14,907 bases of DNA from Bacillota bacterium (GCA_017621195.1 JAGATO010000152.1:1-14907); one strand, 5' to 3'; numbered from the stretch's first letter, positions 1 to 7,431 are shown. Numbers and translations are program-made. Notes: generated by a model from the letters alone, not told the origin.

Positions 1-423
1 GGGGCTGTCATCGTGAGGGATGGTAAGATCGTCGGGCGAGGTCACAACCTGACCGAGACCGCCAAAGATCCCACGGCTCACGCAGAGATCATCGCTATAC
101 GCGAAGCGGCGAAGACGCTGGGCGGGTGGCGGCTGATCGGCTGCCAGATGTACGTGACCACCGAGCCATGTTCCATGTGCGCCGGAGCCATCGTCCTGGC
201 GCGGATTCCTCAGCTTTTCATCGGGACCATGAACCCCAAGGCGGGGGCTTGCGGCTCTCTTTACAACATCGTTTCCGACAACCGTTTGAACCATCGCGTT
301 CATGTGACTACAGGCGTTATGGAAGATACGTGCCGCCAGATGATGCAGTCTTTTTTTCAGAAGCTGAAGGCGGTAAGAGAAAATAAAACATGCAGAACCA
401 CGGAGGAAAAAGAAAGCAAATGA
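1..423 (+). CDS. tadA: tRNA-specific adenosine deaminase TadA, 5' end outside window
   Basis: TadA deaminates adenosine 34 of tRNA-Arg(ACG) to inosine in the cytoplasm, allowing wobble decoding. The reading frame is open from the first base of the window, so the N-terminus (probably 15-25 residues) is missing; the 140 codons seen compare with roughly 150-170 in the family. The zinc site is visible: the HAE motif at visible residues 28-30 (His ligand, Glu proton shuttle) and the PCxxC motif (EPCSMC, two Cys ligands) near residues 56-60, followed by AGAIVLARI. This spacing is typical of TadA/CDA-fold deaminases, and the 'TTEPCSMCAGA' stretch separates it from cytidine and guanine deaminases. 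The stop TGA (421-423) overlaps the ATG of the next gene (420-422), so the two are probably translationally coupled. The C-terminal tail (about 25 residues, Lys/Glu-rich) is not conserved. Identification is secure. Confidence 0.95.
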   Translation, partial: GAVIVRDGKIVGRGHNLTETAKDPTAHAEIIAIREAAKTLGGWRLIGCQMYVTTEPCSMCAGAIVLARIPQLFIGTMNPKAGACGSLYNIVSDNRLNHRVHVTTGVMEDTCRQMMQSFFQKLKAVRENKTCRTTEEKESK

Positions 424-1304
424 AAAAGACCGGTATCAAGAGAGTGGCTGCCGTACTGGCGTTGATGGTGGTAATGATGATCGTTGCCAGCCCGTTCACT
501 TACGCGCAGGGTCTGGAACTGACCAAGATCACCCCCAAGGACGGTGAAACAGGAAAGCAGATCACCAACATGGCCATCAAGATGACGTTCAACGAGAAGA
601 TGGCTACGGAACAAAACGTGAAGGCCAATCAAAACCGCTTCCTCATCAAGGATGAGACCGGTAAGACGCTGAAGTTTTATTCCGTATACGACGAAGAGAA
701 ATATCCCAACGACATCTGGCTGATTCTGGAAGAAGATATGGTCTCCGACATGGAATACACCGTAGTCATTTCCGGCGACCTGACCTCCGTGGACGGCCAC
801 ACGCTGGGAAGCGAAGTCACTTCTTCGTTCCGCACCAGAAATACCAAGATAGACAACAACATCAGCATGCTGATGACCTTCGGCATGATGGGTCTGATGT
901 TCTTCGCCACCTCCAAGGCGGCCAAGAAGACCCAGGAAAAGCAGGAAGAAGTCGAAACCGCTGAACAGGCAATGAACCCCTACAAGATTGCCAAGGAAAA
1001 GAACATCTCCGTTCAGGAAGCCGTAGCGTACATCGATAAGGAAAAGTCCAAGGCGGAAAAGGCCGGAAAGAAGAAGGCTGCCAAGGCGCAGAAGGCCCTG
1101 GAAGAGGACGATGAGGACGACTTCGAATACGAAGAAGAGCTGGGTCTCAATACCTACCGGGTAAAAGGCCCCAGATCCATCAAGGATACGGGAGCGAAGA
1201 TTCCCAAGAGTGTCATCCGCAGAAACAAAGAAAAGAAAGAAGCGGAACGCCTGGCTGCCGAGCGCAGAAAAGCCAACAGCGCCGGAAAGAAAAAGAAGAA
1301 ATAA
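420..1304 (+). CDS. Secreted-anchored Ig-like domain protein with charged cytoplasmic tail
   Basis: 294-residue protein of unknown function. I start it at ATG 420 (MKKTGIKRV), not at the in-frame ATG 390. The 420 start has a GGAGGA site at 401-406, begins a clean signal peptide, and overlaps the tadA stop as ATGA. Layout: signal peptide 1-29 (basic n-region, hydrophobic core 9-23, cleavage likely after TYA29); one Ig-like beta domain 32-140 of the Big_5/SbsA type ('TKITPKDGETG', 'IKMTFNEKM', ending 'SSFRTRN'); one membrane helix 148-165 followed by lysines (positive-inside, so C-terminus in the cytoplasm); then a 130-residue tail with an acidic run (228-240, EEDDEDDFEYEEE) and a strongly basic end (267-294) finishing in five lysines. 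The fold assignment comes from motif reading, and function is not deducible. Coupling to a tRNA-modifying gene and the basic tail make RNA or ribosome contact conceivable, but that is speculation. Confidence 0.85.
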   Translation: MKKTGIKRVAAVLALMVVMMIVASPFTYAQGLELTKITPKDGETGKQITNMAIKMTFNEKMATEQNVKANQNRFLIKDETGKTLKFYSVYDEEKYPNDIWLILEEDMVSDMEYTVVISGDLTSVDGHTLGSEVTSSFRTRNTKIDNNISMLMTFGMMGLMFFATSKAAKKTQEKQEEVETAEQAMNPYKIAKEKNISVQEAVAYIDKEKSKAEKAGKKKAAKAQKALEEDDEDDFEYEEELGLNTYRVKGPRSIKDTGAKIPKSVIRRNKEKKEAERLAAERRKANSAGKKKKK

Positions 1305-1319
1305 ATAGAGCGTAAATCG

Positions 1320-1369
1320 AGGACCGCTGAAGCCGCGGCAAGTGCGGCAGGCGGTCCTTCGTTCTTTTT
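1320..1369 (+). terminator. Intrinsic terminator after the Ig-like gene
   Basis: The outer stem AGGACCGC (1320-1327) pairs with GCGGTCCT (1351-1358). An inner stem GCCGC (1332-1336) pairs with GCGGC (1344-1348). A U-rich tail, TTCGTTCTTTTT, follows through 1369. It ends the tadA/Ig-like unit. Confidence 0.85.
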
Positions 1370-1370
1370 G

Positions 1371-1411
1371 AAGCGGGACATCCCGCGATGATGAAAAGCG
1401 GGACATCCCGC
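1371..1411. repeat. Two copies of a 14-bp palindrome, 25 bp apart
   Basis: GCGGGACATCCCGC occurs at 1373-1386 and again at 1398-1411. Each copy is a perfect dyad (GCGGGA-CA-TCCCGC), and the identity includes the preceding AA, giving a 16-bp direct repeat. The pair lies between the upstream terminator and the Shine-Dalgarno (1424-1431) of the DUF6056-like gene. As DNA it resembles tandem operator half-turn sites; as RNA each copy would form a 5-bp hairpin with an ACAT loop. No clear promoter is visible nearby. The weak TTTTTG (1365-1370)/GATGAT (1387-1392) pair would place the first palindrome exactly in its spacer. Confidence 0.6.
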
Positions 1412-1438
1412 AGCTGTCCAGAGAAAGGAGGCGGGCTC

Positions 1439-3184
1439 ATGAAACAAACGAAGAGAAGGGGCGGACTGAACCCGATGAACGCAGTCTATGCGGTCTTGCT
1501 GTGCGCGTTTTTTTTCGTGCTGGCCTGCTGGTTCGTCCCGGAATGCGACGAATATTACTTTCAATACTGGACCTTCGACTCTCTTCGGGACTTCATCCAC
1601 ACCAACCCGAAGGACACCGGCGTTCTTCTGGTGGGGATTCCGGCCAACGGCCGCTACCTGGGAAATGCTCTGGGCATCCTACAGGCCAAGCTGTACGCCA
1701 TGCCGGGTGGCGTGCACCTGCGGGCAGCCCTGTTCGCGGCCTGCAGCGCGGGGCTGTTAGCTCTGTTGTATCGGTATTTTTGCAGCGCAGGAGCCCCGGT
1801 GCAGCCACCGGAGGGAAAGGAAAACCACAGCCGCCGCTATTGGGGCGGAGGACTGGCTCTTTGCGCCCTGCTTCTGGTGGGAGCGCCCTACGGGATCTAC
1901 AGCCAGGTGCTGGCCTGGGGCGCGGGATTTGCCAACTACGTTCCGCCGGTGGCGGGAATGCTGGTTCTGTGGCTGATGATGGACCGGCGGAGCGGACAGG
2001 CCCTCCCGGCGCTGTTTCTCATCGCCTTCGGTTCCCAGCTGTTTGCTGAGCCGGTTACCGTATATTTCCTGTTCTTCGGGGCCACACTGGTTCTGGACGG
2101 AGTCATCTGGTACAGAAAGACAGGAGAAATCCCGGAGAAACGGGCCGCGGTCAGGAGCCGCCTGATTTCATCCCTGTGGATGTTCTTTGGATTTGTGGCA
2201 GGCGCGTCGCTGATGTTTTCCGACAGCGGCTACCGTCAGGTGGGAGGCGACGGACGAGCCGTCACCGGGGAAAACATGGTCCGAAACCTGGCCATCATCG
2301 CCTCGGAAGTAGTGGTGAACCATCCGATCCTCACGCCTCTGCTCAGCCTTTTCCTGGTGGCGGCTGCGTTCTGCAGCATCAGGAGCGCCGCATCGCATCG
2401 GAGCGTGGCCAGCCGGACCGAGGCGAAGGGAGCGGATCGTTTTCTTCTGCGGGCGATGGTCTGGCTCCTGTGGATCGTTCTGACCGCACTGCTGATTCCG
2501 CTGCACAAGTTTCTCTTCGAGAGCAATGCCCTGGTGATCACCGATCAACTGTTTGCCTATGAGAATATCAATATTGCCGTGGGGGCTGCGGTGGCGGTTA
2601 TCTGGATCGGTCTGCTGGCCCTGTGGAGCGCAGGAACGTGGCAGGAGACGCCTTCCGACGGAGGGGAGACGGCCAACGGCATCGACGTCTGCCGGTTCAG
2701 TTACCTTCATTCGGTGCGGGGGCGGCTGTGGTTCTGGGTGGGATCGCTGGTCATAGCCAACGGACCGCTGCTAATCCTCTACCCCATCAAATCCCGCCAC
2801 TTCTTCCTCAGCTACATCATCCTCTGTTTGGTGGCGCTGGAGCTCTACGGCTGGCTGGCTCGGCGGGGCGTTCCCGCGGATCATCCCGTCATCGTGTGGG
2901 TGATGCGGGCTGCGACGGTAGCCTGCTGCGCGGGCTTATTGTTCGTCTATTACGAAAACGATCGCGTTCATCAGGAGCGCATGGATTACGCCGAGGCGCA
3001 GATCGCTGAGGGAGCGGAGGAAGTGACGCTGCCGCTGCTGCCCTACCGCGCCTTCGTCACCAACGAAGGCACGTCCAAGGGAGATATTTCTTACGTTTGT
3101 TACAGAGAAGAGCCCTGGGATGTGAAGTTCCGTTTCGTCCTGTGGAAGGACTGGGAAGGATATGAAAATGAGTCGAACGATTGA
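1439..3184 (+). CDS. Polytopic membrane protein, DUF6056/GT-C-like
   Basis: 581-residue integral membrane protein. The start is ATG 1439, with AAAGGAGG at 1424-1431 spaced 7 nt; an in-frame ATG at 1388 has no such site and would encode palindrome sequence. Residues 14-33 form the first membrane helix. A short outside loop with an acidic pair (CDEYYFQYW, D37-E38) and then 'NGRYLGN' (70-76) follow. About ten further hydrophobic segments come after this, one near the C-terminus, with a final soluble domain of about 75 residues. An acidic motif in the first extracytoplasmic loop of a polytopic protein is the hallmark of GT-C glycosyltransferases that use polyprenyl-phosphate sugars, and the overall pattern resembles the DUF6056 family. 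The family call is from memory of the motif, not a search. It overlaps the downstream GT2 gene by 17 bp, so the pair probably makes and uses a lipid-linked sugar: GT2 charges undecaprenyl phosphate and this protein transfers the sugar outside. Confidence 0.75.
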   Translation: MKQTKRRGGLNPMNAVYAVLLCAFFFVLACWFVPECDEYYFQYWTFDSLRDFIHTNPKDTGVLLVGIPANGRYLGNALGILQAKLYAMPGGVHLRAALFAACSAGLLALLYRYFCSAGAPVQPPEGKENHSRRYWGGGLALCALLLVGAPYGIYSQVLAWGAGFANYVPPVAGMLVLWLMMDRRSGQALPALFLIAFGSQLFAEPVTVYFLFFGATLVLDGVIWYRKTGEIPEKRAAVRSRLISSLWMFFGFVAGASLMFSDSGYRQVGGDGRAVTGENMVRNLAIIASEVVVNHPILTPLLSLFLVAAAFCSIRSAASHRSVASRTEAKGADRFLLRAMVWLLWIVLTALLIPLHKFLFESNALVITDQLFAYENINIAVGAAVAVIWIGLLALWSAGTWQETPSDGGETANGIDVCRFSYLHSVRGRLWFWVGSLVIANGPLLILYPIKSRHFFLSYIILCLVALELYGWLARRGVPADHPVIVWVMRAATVACCAGLLFVYYENDRVHQERMDYAEAQIAEGAEEVTLPLLPYRAFVTNEGTSKGDISYVCYREEPWDVKFRFVLWKDWEGYENESND

Positions 3185-4145
3185 ACAACCGAGCGGACTT
3201 CTGTCCGTGGTCATACCGGCCTATAACGAACGGGAAATGCTGGGCCGGGCTGTGGAAGCCATCACCGGCGTCTTGAAGGCGGCGGCCATTCCCCACGAGC
3301 TGATCTTCGTGGACGACGGTTCCAAAGACGGAACCTGGGAGGAGATCTGCCGGGCGGTGGAAGCAACCCGCCGGGCGGAACACCCGGCGTCTGCGGTGCG
3401 TGGCGTCCGTTTCTCCCGCAACTTCGGAAAGGAATCGGCCATCTTCGCCGGTCTCGGCGAGGCCCGGGGAAACTGCTGTGCCGTCATGGACTGCGATCTG
3501 CAGCATCCGCCGGAAGCGCTGGTGGACATGTACCGGCTGTGGCAGGAGGGCTATCAGGTCATCGAGGGCGTGAAGATCAGCCGCGGAAAGGAAAGCCGGT
3601 TCCACAGCTTCTGCGCGAAGGTCTTCTATCAGCTCATGGGCCGGGCCACAAAGATGGATATGTCCCGGGCTTCCGATTTCAAGTTATTGGACCGGAAGGC
3701 GGTGGACGCCCTGCTGCGGCTGAAAGAGAAAAACGCCTTCTTTCGGGCGCTTTCCTCCTGGATCGGCTTCGAGACGGCTCAGGTGGAATTTGAGGTGCAG
3801 GAGCGTCAGGCCGGAGTGTCCAAATGGTCCTTCGGCGGTCTGGTATCCTACGCCTTTACCAATCTGACCTCTTTTTCCGCGGCTCCCATGCAGCTGGTGA
3901 CGGTGTTGGGTGTCATCGTCCTGGTCTGTTCTATGCTGTTAGGAGTCCAGAGCCTGTACAAGAAGTTCACTGGTCAGGCCCTGGAAGGTTTCACAACCGT
4001 GATCATCATCATCCTGTTCATCGGCTCCATCCTGATGATCTGTCTGGGAATCATCGGTTATTACATCGCCCAGATCTACGAGGAAATCAAGGGGCGGCCC
4101 CGGTACATCGTTGCCGACCGATGCGGGGATGAATCTGAAGAATAA
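3168..4145 (+). CDS. Family 2 glycosyltransferase, GtrB/DPM1-like, membrane-anchored
   Basis: 325 residues from ATG 3168. A second ATG lies 6 nt upstream at 3162, but GGGAAGGA (3153-3160) is spaced 7 nt from 3168 and only 1 nt from 3162. The protein has a GT-A domain: SVVIPAYNE (13-21), VDDGS (48-52), the metal-binding DxD as D108-C-D110 followed by LQHPPE, SDF (169-171), and the R/SKW motif near 213-220. Two C-terminal membrane helices follow (241-261 and 276-300), then a short basic tail. This is the architecture of bactoprenol glucosyltransferases (GtrB/YkcC type), which transfer a sugar from a nucleotide donor to undecaprenyl phosphate on the cytoplasmic face. It overlaps the polytopic gene upstream, so the two act in one operon, probably in decorating an envelope polymer. 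The exact sugar cannot be read from the sequence. No GtrA flippase gene is adjacent. Confidence 0.93.
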   Translation: MSRTIEQPSGLLSVVIPAYNEREMLGRAVEAITGVLKAAAIPHELIFVDDGSKDGTWEEICRAVEATRRAEHPASAVRGVRFSRNFGKESAIFAGLGEARGNCCAVMDCDLQHPPEALVDMYRLWQEGYQVIEGVKISRGKESRFHSFCAKVFYQLMGRATKMDMSRASDFKLLDRKAVDALLRLKEKNAFFRALSSWIGFETAQVEFEVQERQAGVSKWSFGGLVSYAFTNLTSFSAAPMQLVTVLGVIVLVCSMLLGVQSLYKKFTGQALEGFTTVIIIILFIGSILMICLGIIGYYIAQIYEEIKGRPRYIVADRCGDESEE

Positions 4146-4151
4146 AGAAGA

Positions 4152-4203
4152 AAAAAGCTGCCGTTCCGACCATCGGTTCAAACCCGCGGAACAGCAGCTT
4201 TTT
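4152..4203. terminator. Bidirectional terminator between convergent genes
   Basis: AAAAAGCTGC (4152-4161) pairs with GCAGCTTTTT (4194-4203), and GTTCCG (4163-4168) pairs with CGGAAC (4187-4192). A/T tracts flank both sides, so it can stop the glycosyltransferase operon (+) and hydF (-). Confidence 0.9.
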
Positions 4204-4251
4204 GATTTCTGAAATGTGAGATACTGGCTCCCATCGGGCCGGGGTATGGTG

Positions 4252-5487
4252 CTACGGAAGAAGGGCGCGGATCTGGGGAAAGGGCTCCAGGCTGCGCTCG
4301 AGGATGCCGTGAACGTAGGCGATAAGGATGCCGTAGTTGGTCATGGGGATGTTCTGGTCCTGGGCGCACTTCATGCGATAGCGCATTTCCCGCTCGTTCA
4401 GCATGCAGCCTCCGCAGTGGACGATGAGACCGTAGGGGCTCAGCTCCTCGGGAAAATCGCGGCCGGAGGTGAAGTCGAATTCCAGTTCCTTTCCGGTGAA
4501 ACTGCGGATCCAGCCCGGCAGCTTTACGGTGCCGATGTCCTCGCACTGGCGATGGTGGGTACAACCCTCGGAGATCAGGACTCGATCACCGTCCTTCAGC
4601 CGGTTCAGGGCGGCAACGCCGGCCACCGACGGCTCTAAAAGACCCTTGTGACGGGCCATCAGAATGGAGAAGGAGGTCAGGGGAATGTCCGCGGGCGTCA
4701 GCTTTGAGACGATATCAAAGGCCTGGCTGTCGGTGACCACCAGTCGCGGTTTGGTACCGGCCTGCCCCAGTCGGGCCAGAGTTTCGGCCAGTTCGCTTTC
4801 CCGGGTCACCACCGATACGGCTCCGCCGTCTAAAAGGTCGCGGATGGTCTGCTGCTGAGGCAGGATCAGACGGCCCTTGGGCGCGGCCTTATCCACAGGG
4901 ACCACAAGGACTACGAGGTCGCAGGGGTCCACCAGGTCGCGGATCAGCACCTGCTCCGGCGCTTCCGTAGCCGCAACGGCTGCGATGCGTTCCTTCAGTT
5001 CGTAGATGCGGTCTCCCGTCAGAGCGCTAACGTTCATCCGATGGGCTTCGTCGCACAGCTGCGCCAGAGCGTCGGGATCAGCGACGGGCAGATCGCTCTT
5101 GTTGACGGCCACGATCCAGGGAATCTCCTTGGCGACGAACAGATCGATCAGCTGGCGTTCCGCTTCCAGATCTGGCTGACTCAGGGAGCCGTCCACCACT
5201 AAGACGGCCACATCGGTCTTGTTCAGGATCTGCTTCGTGCGGCGGACGCGTTCCCGACCCAGAGGCCCTTCATCGTCGATGCCCGGCGTGTCGATGATCA
5301 TGACGGGGCCCAGGGGCAGAAGCTCCATGGCCTTGTACACCGGATCGGTGGTGGTTCCCTTTACGTCGGAAACGATGGCCAGAGACTGGCCGGTGACGGC
5401 GTTGACCACGCTGGATTTTCCGGCGTTTCGGCGGCCGAAGAAGCCGATGTGGACGCGGTCGGCGGATGGTGTTGTGTTCAAACTCAT
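4252..5487 (-). CDS. hydF: [FeFe]-hydrogenase H-cluster maturation GTPase HydF
   Basis: HydF is the GTPase scaffold on which the 2Fe subcluster of [FeFe]-hydrogenase is assembled with HydE and HydG before transfer to HydA. This protein has 411 residues from ATG 5487, with AAGGAG at 5500-5495 spaced 7 nt; an in-frame ATG 18 codons upstream has no site. GTPase motifs are present: G1 GRRNAGKS (18-25), G3 DTPG (66-69) and G4 NKSD (129-132). A dimerisation region follows. The C-terminal Fe-S domain carries the family signature CxH(x45)HCxxC: C309, H311, H357, C358, C361. All cluster ligands and GTPase motifs are intact. hydE, hydG and hydA are absent from the window, so the maturation genes appear dispersed. 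It lies 61 nt downstream of the MFS gene on the same strand, with no terminator between, so co-transcription is likely. It ends at the shared bidirectional terminator. Confidence 0.95.
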   Translation of the reverse strand: MSLNTTPSADRVHIGFFGRRNAGKSSVVNAVTGQSLAIVSDVKGTTTDPVYKAMELLPLGPVMIIDTPGIDDEGPLGRERVRRTKQILNKTDVAVLVVDGSLSQPDLEAERQLIDLFVAKEIPWIVAVNKSDLPVADPDALAQLCDEAHRMNVSALTGDRIYELKERIAAVAATEAPEQVLIRDLVDPCDLVVLVVPVDKAAPKGRLILPQQQTIRDLLDGGAVSVVTRESELAETLARLGQAGTKPRLVVTDSQAFDIVSKLTPADIPLTSFSILMARHKGLLEPSVAGVAALNRLKDGDRVLISEGCTHHRQCEDIGTVKLPGWIRSFTGKELEFDFTSGRDFPEELSPYGLIVHCGGCMLNEREMRYRMKCAQDQNIPMTNYGILIAYVHGILERSLEPFPQIRALLP

Positions 5488-5527
5488 GATGTAACTCCTT
5501 TCCAATGATCGATATTTATGGGGCGTT

Positions 5528-5551
5528 TGACCGCCGCACACGGGCGGATCA
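5528..5551 (-). other. Stem-loop at the MFS stop codon, MFS-hydF junction
   Basis: CCGCC (5531-5535) and GGCGG (5543-5547) form a stem with a 7-nt loop. TGA/TCA extends the stem outward around one bulged base and includes the MFS stop codon. No U-tract follows on the minus strand, so it should not terminate. It may stabilise or process the MFS-hydF mRNA. Confidence 0.4.
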
Positions 5552-6748
5552 AAAGCCCTTTTTTCTGAGGAAAAGCCAGTAGACGGCGGCGATGGCGGGC
5601 AGGGTGATCAGCAGGCAGGGGAAGAAGTATTCCAGCGGTACGCTGCCGTACAGAACGCCAGCGATGGTGGGGCCGATGGCCATGCCCAGATCCAGACCGA
5701 TGTAGTACGTACTATTGGCTACGCCGCGCCGTTCCACACCAGCCATCAGGATGGCGGTGGACTGGCAGACGGAGCACATCAGTCCGTAGCCTCCGGCCAT
5801 GCAGATGGCCGCCAGCAGCATGATCCAGTCGTTTCGCATGACGCCTAAAAGCCAGATGGACGCTCCGGCGGACAAGATGCTTCCTGCCAGGAAGTACCGG
5901 AAGGGTACGCGGTCGAACAGGCTCTTCATGGAGAGGCGCAGCAGGAACAGAGCGATGGCATACAGCGTGAAGAACAGGCTGACGTGAACCGCCAGACCCC
6001 TGGCTTCGGTGTAGGTGACCAGGAAGGACTGGGCGGCGTAGTAGGGAATGGTGAACAGCATGATGATGGCCGACAGCGGCAGGATCCGCACGTCGATGAA
6101 GCTGAGCTTCGGCTTTCGATCACCGGCGCTGCTTCCGTTGTCGGCTTCCGCATTGGCGGGACCGGCGACCGCCGGTTGCTGCGGTTCACCTTTGTCGGTG
6201 ATGAAGCGGATGGTGATCAGAATCGCTGCGCAGGCCACCAGCGACACGAAGAAGGCGGCTCGGTAGCCGAAGTGCTGGTAGACGAAGATGCCGATGGAGG
6301 GCGAAACGGCCATGCCCAGGGCGTTCATGGTACCGTAGAGGCCCATGCCCGTTCCCACCTTCTCCTTGGGCAGCATATTGGACATCCAGGTGGACAGACA
6401 GACGCTGCAGAAGGAATAGCCCACGCCGTGAAGCAGACGTCCGGCGATGATCCAGGTGGAACTGGGAGCCAGAACGTAGATGGCGCTGGCCACGGCCATG
6501 ATGAAGGAACCCATGGCGGTGACGCGATATTTGCTCAGTCGGTCCGCCAGGCTGCCCGCGAAGGGACGGCAGAACAGGGAGCACAGGTTCATCAGGCCGC
6601 CGATGATACCCATGAGGAAGGCGCCGGCGCCCAGGGATTCGGCGTACCCGGCGATCAGCGGCGTGGTCAGCATGGGGCTGATCATGTAGAAAAAGCTGGC
6701 CAGCAGCACCAGCACGATATTCTTGGTGTAAATACTGTCTCGTTTCAT
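5549..6748 (-). CDS. MFS transporter (12 helices)
   Basis: 399-residue major facilitator superfamily permease of the inner membrane. Twelve hydrophobic segments can be traced. Between helices 2 and 3 sits the MFS loop motif: 'GGLMNLCSLFCRPFAGSLADRLSKYRV' holds the G...R..G..ADR..R/K signature. A cytoplasmic central loop (about 190-215, rich in Ala/Gly/Asp/Lys) separates the two halves, and a related FDRVPFR loop occurs in the second half. The start is ATG 6748 with AAAGGT 9 nt upstream. The family resembles drug or sugar-efflux type MFS proteins, but the substrate cannot be inferred. It is the first gene of a probable operon with hydF. The promoter, a 14-bp dyad and a purine-rich leader of about 130 nt lie upstream. 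Linkage to hydF is probably positional; I know of no role for an MFS protein in hydrogenase maturation. Confidence 0.9.
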   Translation of the reverse strand: MKRDSIYTKNIVLVLLASFFYMISPMLTTPLIAGYAESLGAGAFLMGIIGGLMNLCSLFCRPFAGSLADRLSKYRVTAMGSFIMAVASAIYVLAPSSTWIIAGRLLHGVGYSFCSVCLSTWMSNMLPKEKVGTGMGLYGTMNALGMAVSPSIGIFVYQHFGYRAAFFVSLVACAAILITIRFITDKGEPQQPAVAGPANAEADNGSSAGDRKPKLSFIDVRILPLSAIIMLFTIPYYAAQSFLVTYTEARGLAVHVSLFFTLYAIALFLLRLSMKSLFDRVPFRYFLAGSILSAGASIWLLGVMRNDWIMLLAAICMAGGYGLMCSVCQSTAILMAGVERRGVANSTYYIGLDLGMAIGPTIAGVLYGSVPLEYFFPCLLITLPAIAAVYWLFLRKKGF

Positions 6749-6871
6749 TCCATCTTACCTTTCGTACTCTTACTTTCTACTCTCATCTTACTCATATCTT
6801 ATTTCCTCCCGCCGTTTCCGCTGTTCCGGGAAGGAGGCCTGACCACACGCGCTGAGAAGGCAGATCGGCCG

Positions 6872-6885
6872 GACATGCTCATGTC
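6872..6885. promoter_or_regulatory. 14-bp dyad GACATG-CT-CATGTC at the MFS start point
   Basis: A perfect inverted repeat (6-bp arms, 2-bp centre) overlaps the predicted -10/+1 region of the MFS promoter, the usual place for a repressor operator. The binding protein is unknown. The neighbouring Lrp/AsnC protein is one candidate by proximity only. Confidence 0.5.
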
Positions 6886-6916
6886 TATAGTTTACGCCTT
6901 TCTTTGGTGGTGTCAA
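6884..6916 (-). promoter_or_regulatory. Promoter of the MFS-hydF unit
   Basis: On the minus strand, a consensus TTGACA (6916-6911) is followed after 16 nt by TAAACT (6894-6889); an alternative -10, TATAGA (6889-6884), lies at 21 nt spacing. Predicted start of transcription is near 6882, giving a leader of about 130 nt. Confidence 0.6.
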
Positions 6917-6922
6917 TTAAAG

Positions 6923-6949
6923 AAAAAAGGACTGTATACAAGACAGTCC
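6923..6949 (-). terminator. Intrinsic terminator of the Lrp/AsnC gene
   Basis: On the minus strand GGACTGT (6949-6943) pairs with ACAGTCC (6935-6929) around a 7-nt loop, followed by TTTTTT (6928-6923). It lies 26 nt beyond the stop codon and just upstream of the MFS promoter. Confidence 0.9.
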
Positions 6950-6975
6950 CATGAGAAGCGCCGGAATCGGCCGTG

Positions 6976-7431
6976 TTATTTGTTGGGCGTGGGCGATACG
7001 CTGTACAGGTGCTTTACGCTGGACAGAACCACGTTGGTCTGCGTCCGCTTGATTCCGGAGATCCCCTTGATGCGGTTCATCAGATTTTCCAGAGTCGCCG
7101 TATTGCGGGTGGTGATCTTCAGGACGTAATCGTATTCTCCGGTGACGTAATGGCATTCCAAGATCTCGTCTTCGGTCCGGACGAAGTTCAGGAATTCGCT
7201 GGTCTGGTGAGGATTTTCCAGACTGATGTTCATGATGACGGACAATTCCTTATCCAGGGCCTGAGAGTTCAGGATCACCGTGTATTTTTCGATCACGTTG
7301 GAGCTTTCCAGCTTCTTCAGTCGCTCGCTGACTGCGGAAAGAGATAAGTTCACTTTCTTGCTCAGCTCAGAGATGGAAACTCTGGAATTGGCCTGTAATA
7401 CTTCCAAGATTTTTACGTCGATAATATCCAT
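6976..7431 (-). CDS. Lrp/AsnC family transcriptional regulator
   Basis: 151 residues, the usual Lrp/AsnC length. The N-terminal winged HTH is clear: 'DVKILEVLQANSRVSISELSKKVNLSLSAVSERLKKLESSNVI' (about 5-47), with the recognition helix around LSAVSERLKKLE. The C-terminal RAM/AsnC ligand-binding domain covers about 60-140, including the 'HYVTGEYDYVLKI' strand-turn that forms the effector pocket in Lrp-type octamers. Such proteins bind amino acids or related acids and control amino-acid and central metabolism genes, commonly repressing themselves. The start is ATG 7431 behind a weak AAGGCGGTG site. It is monocistronic, with its own promoter and terminator. Targets are unknown; the downstream MFS-hydF unit and the divergent glnS are neighbours only. 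Confidence 0.95.
   Translation of the reverse strand: MDIIDVKILEVLQANSRVSISELSKKVNLSLSAVSERLKKLESSNVIEKYTVILNSQALDKELSVIMNISLENPHQTSEFLNFVRTEDEILECHYVTGEYDYVLKITTRNTATLENLMNRIKGISGIKRTQTNVVLSSVKHLYSVSPTPNK

Noticed and set aside
357..1406. 349-codon minus-strand frame opposite the Ig-like gene
   Set aside because: It mirrors a Lys/Glu-rich gene, giving a Phe/Leu-rich product, and it crosses a terminator. No start signal.
5984..7129. 381-codon plus-strand frame opposite the MFS gene and lrp terminator
   Set aside because: It runs across two real minus-strand genes, a promoter and a terminator; the translation (Gly/His/Gln-rich) looks like a shadow.
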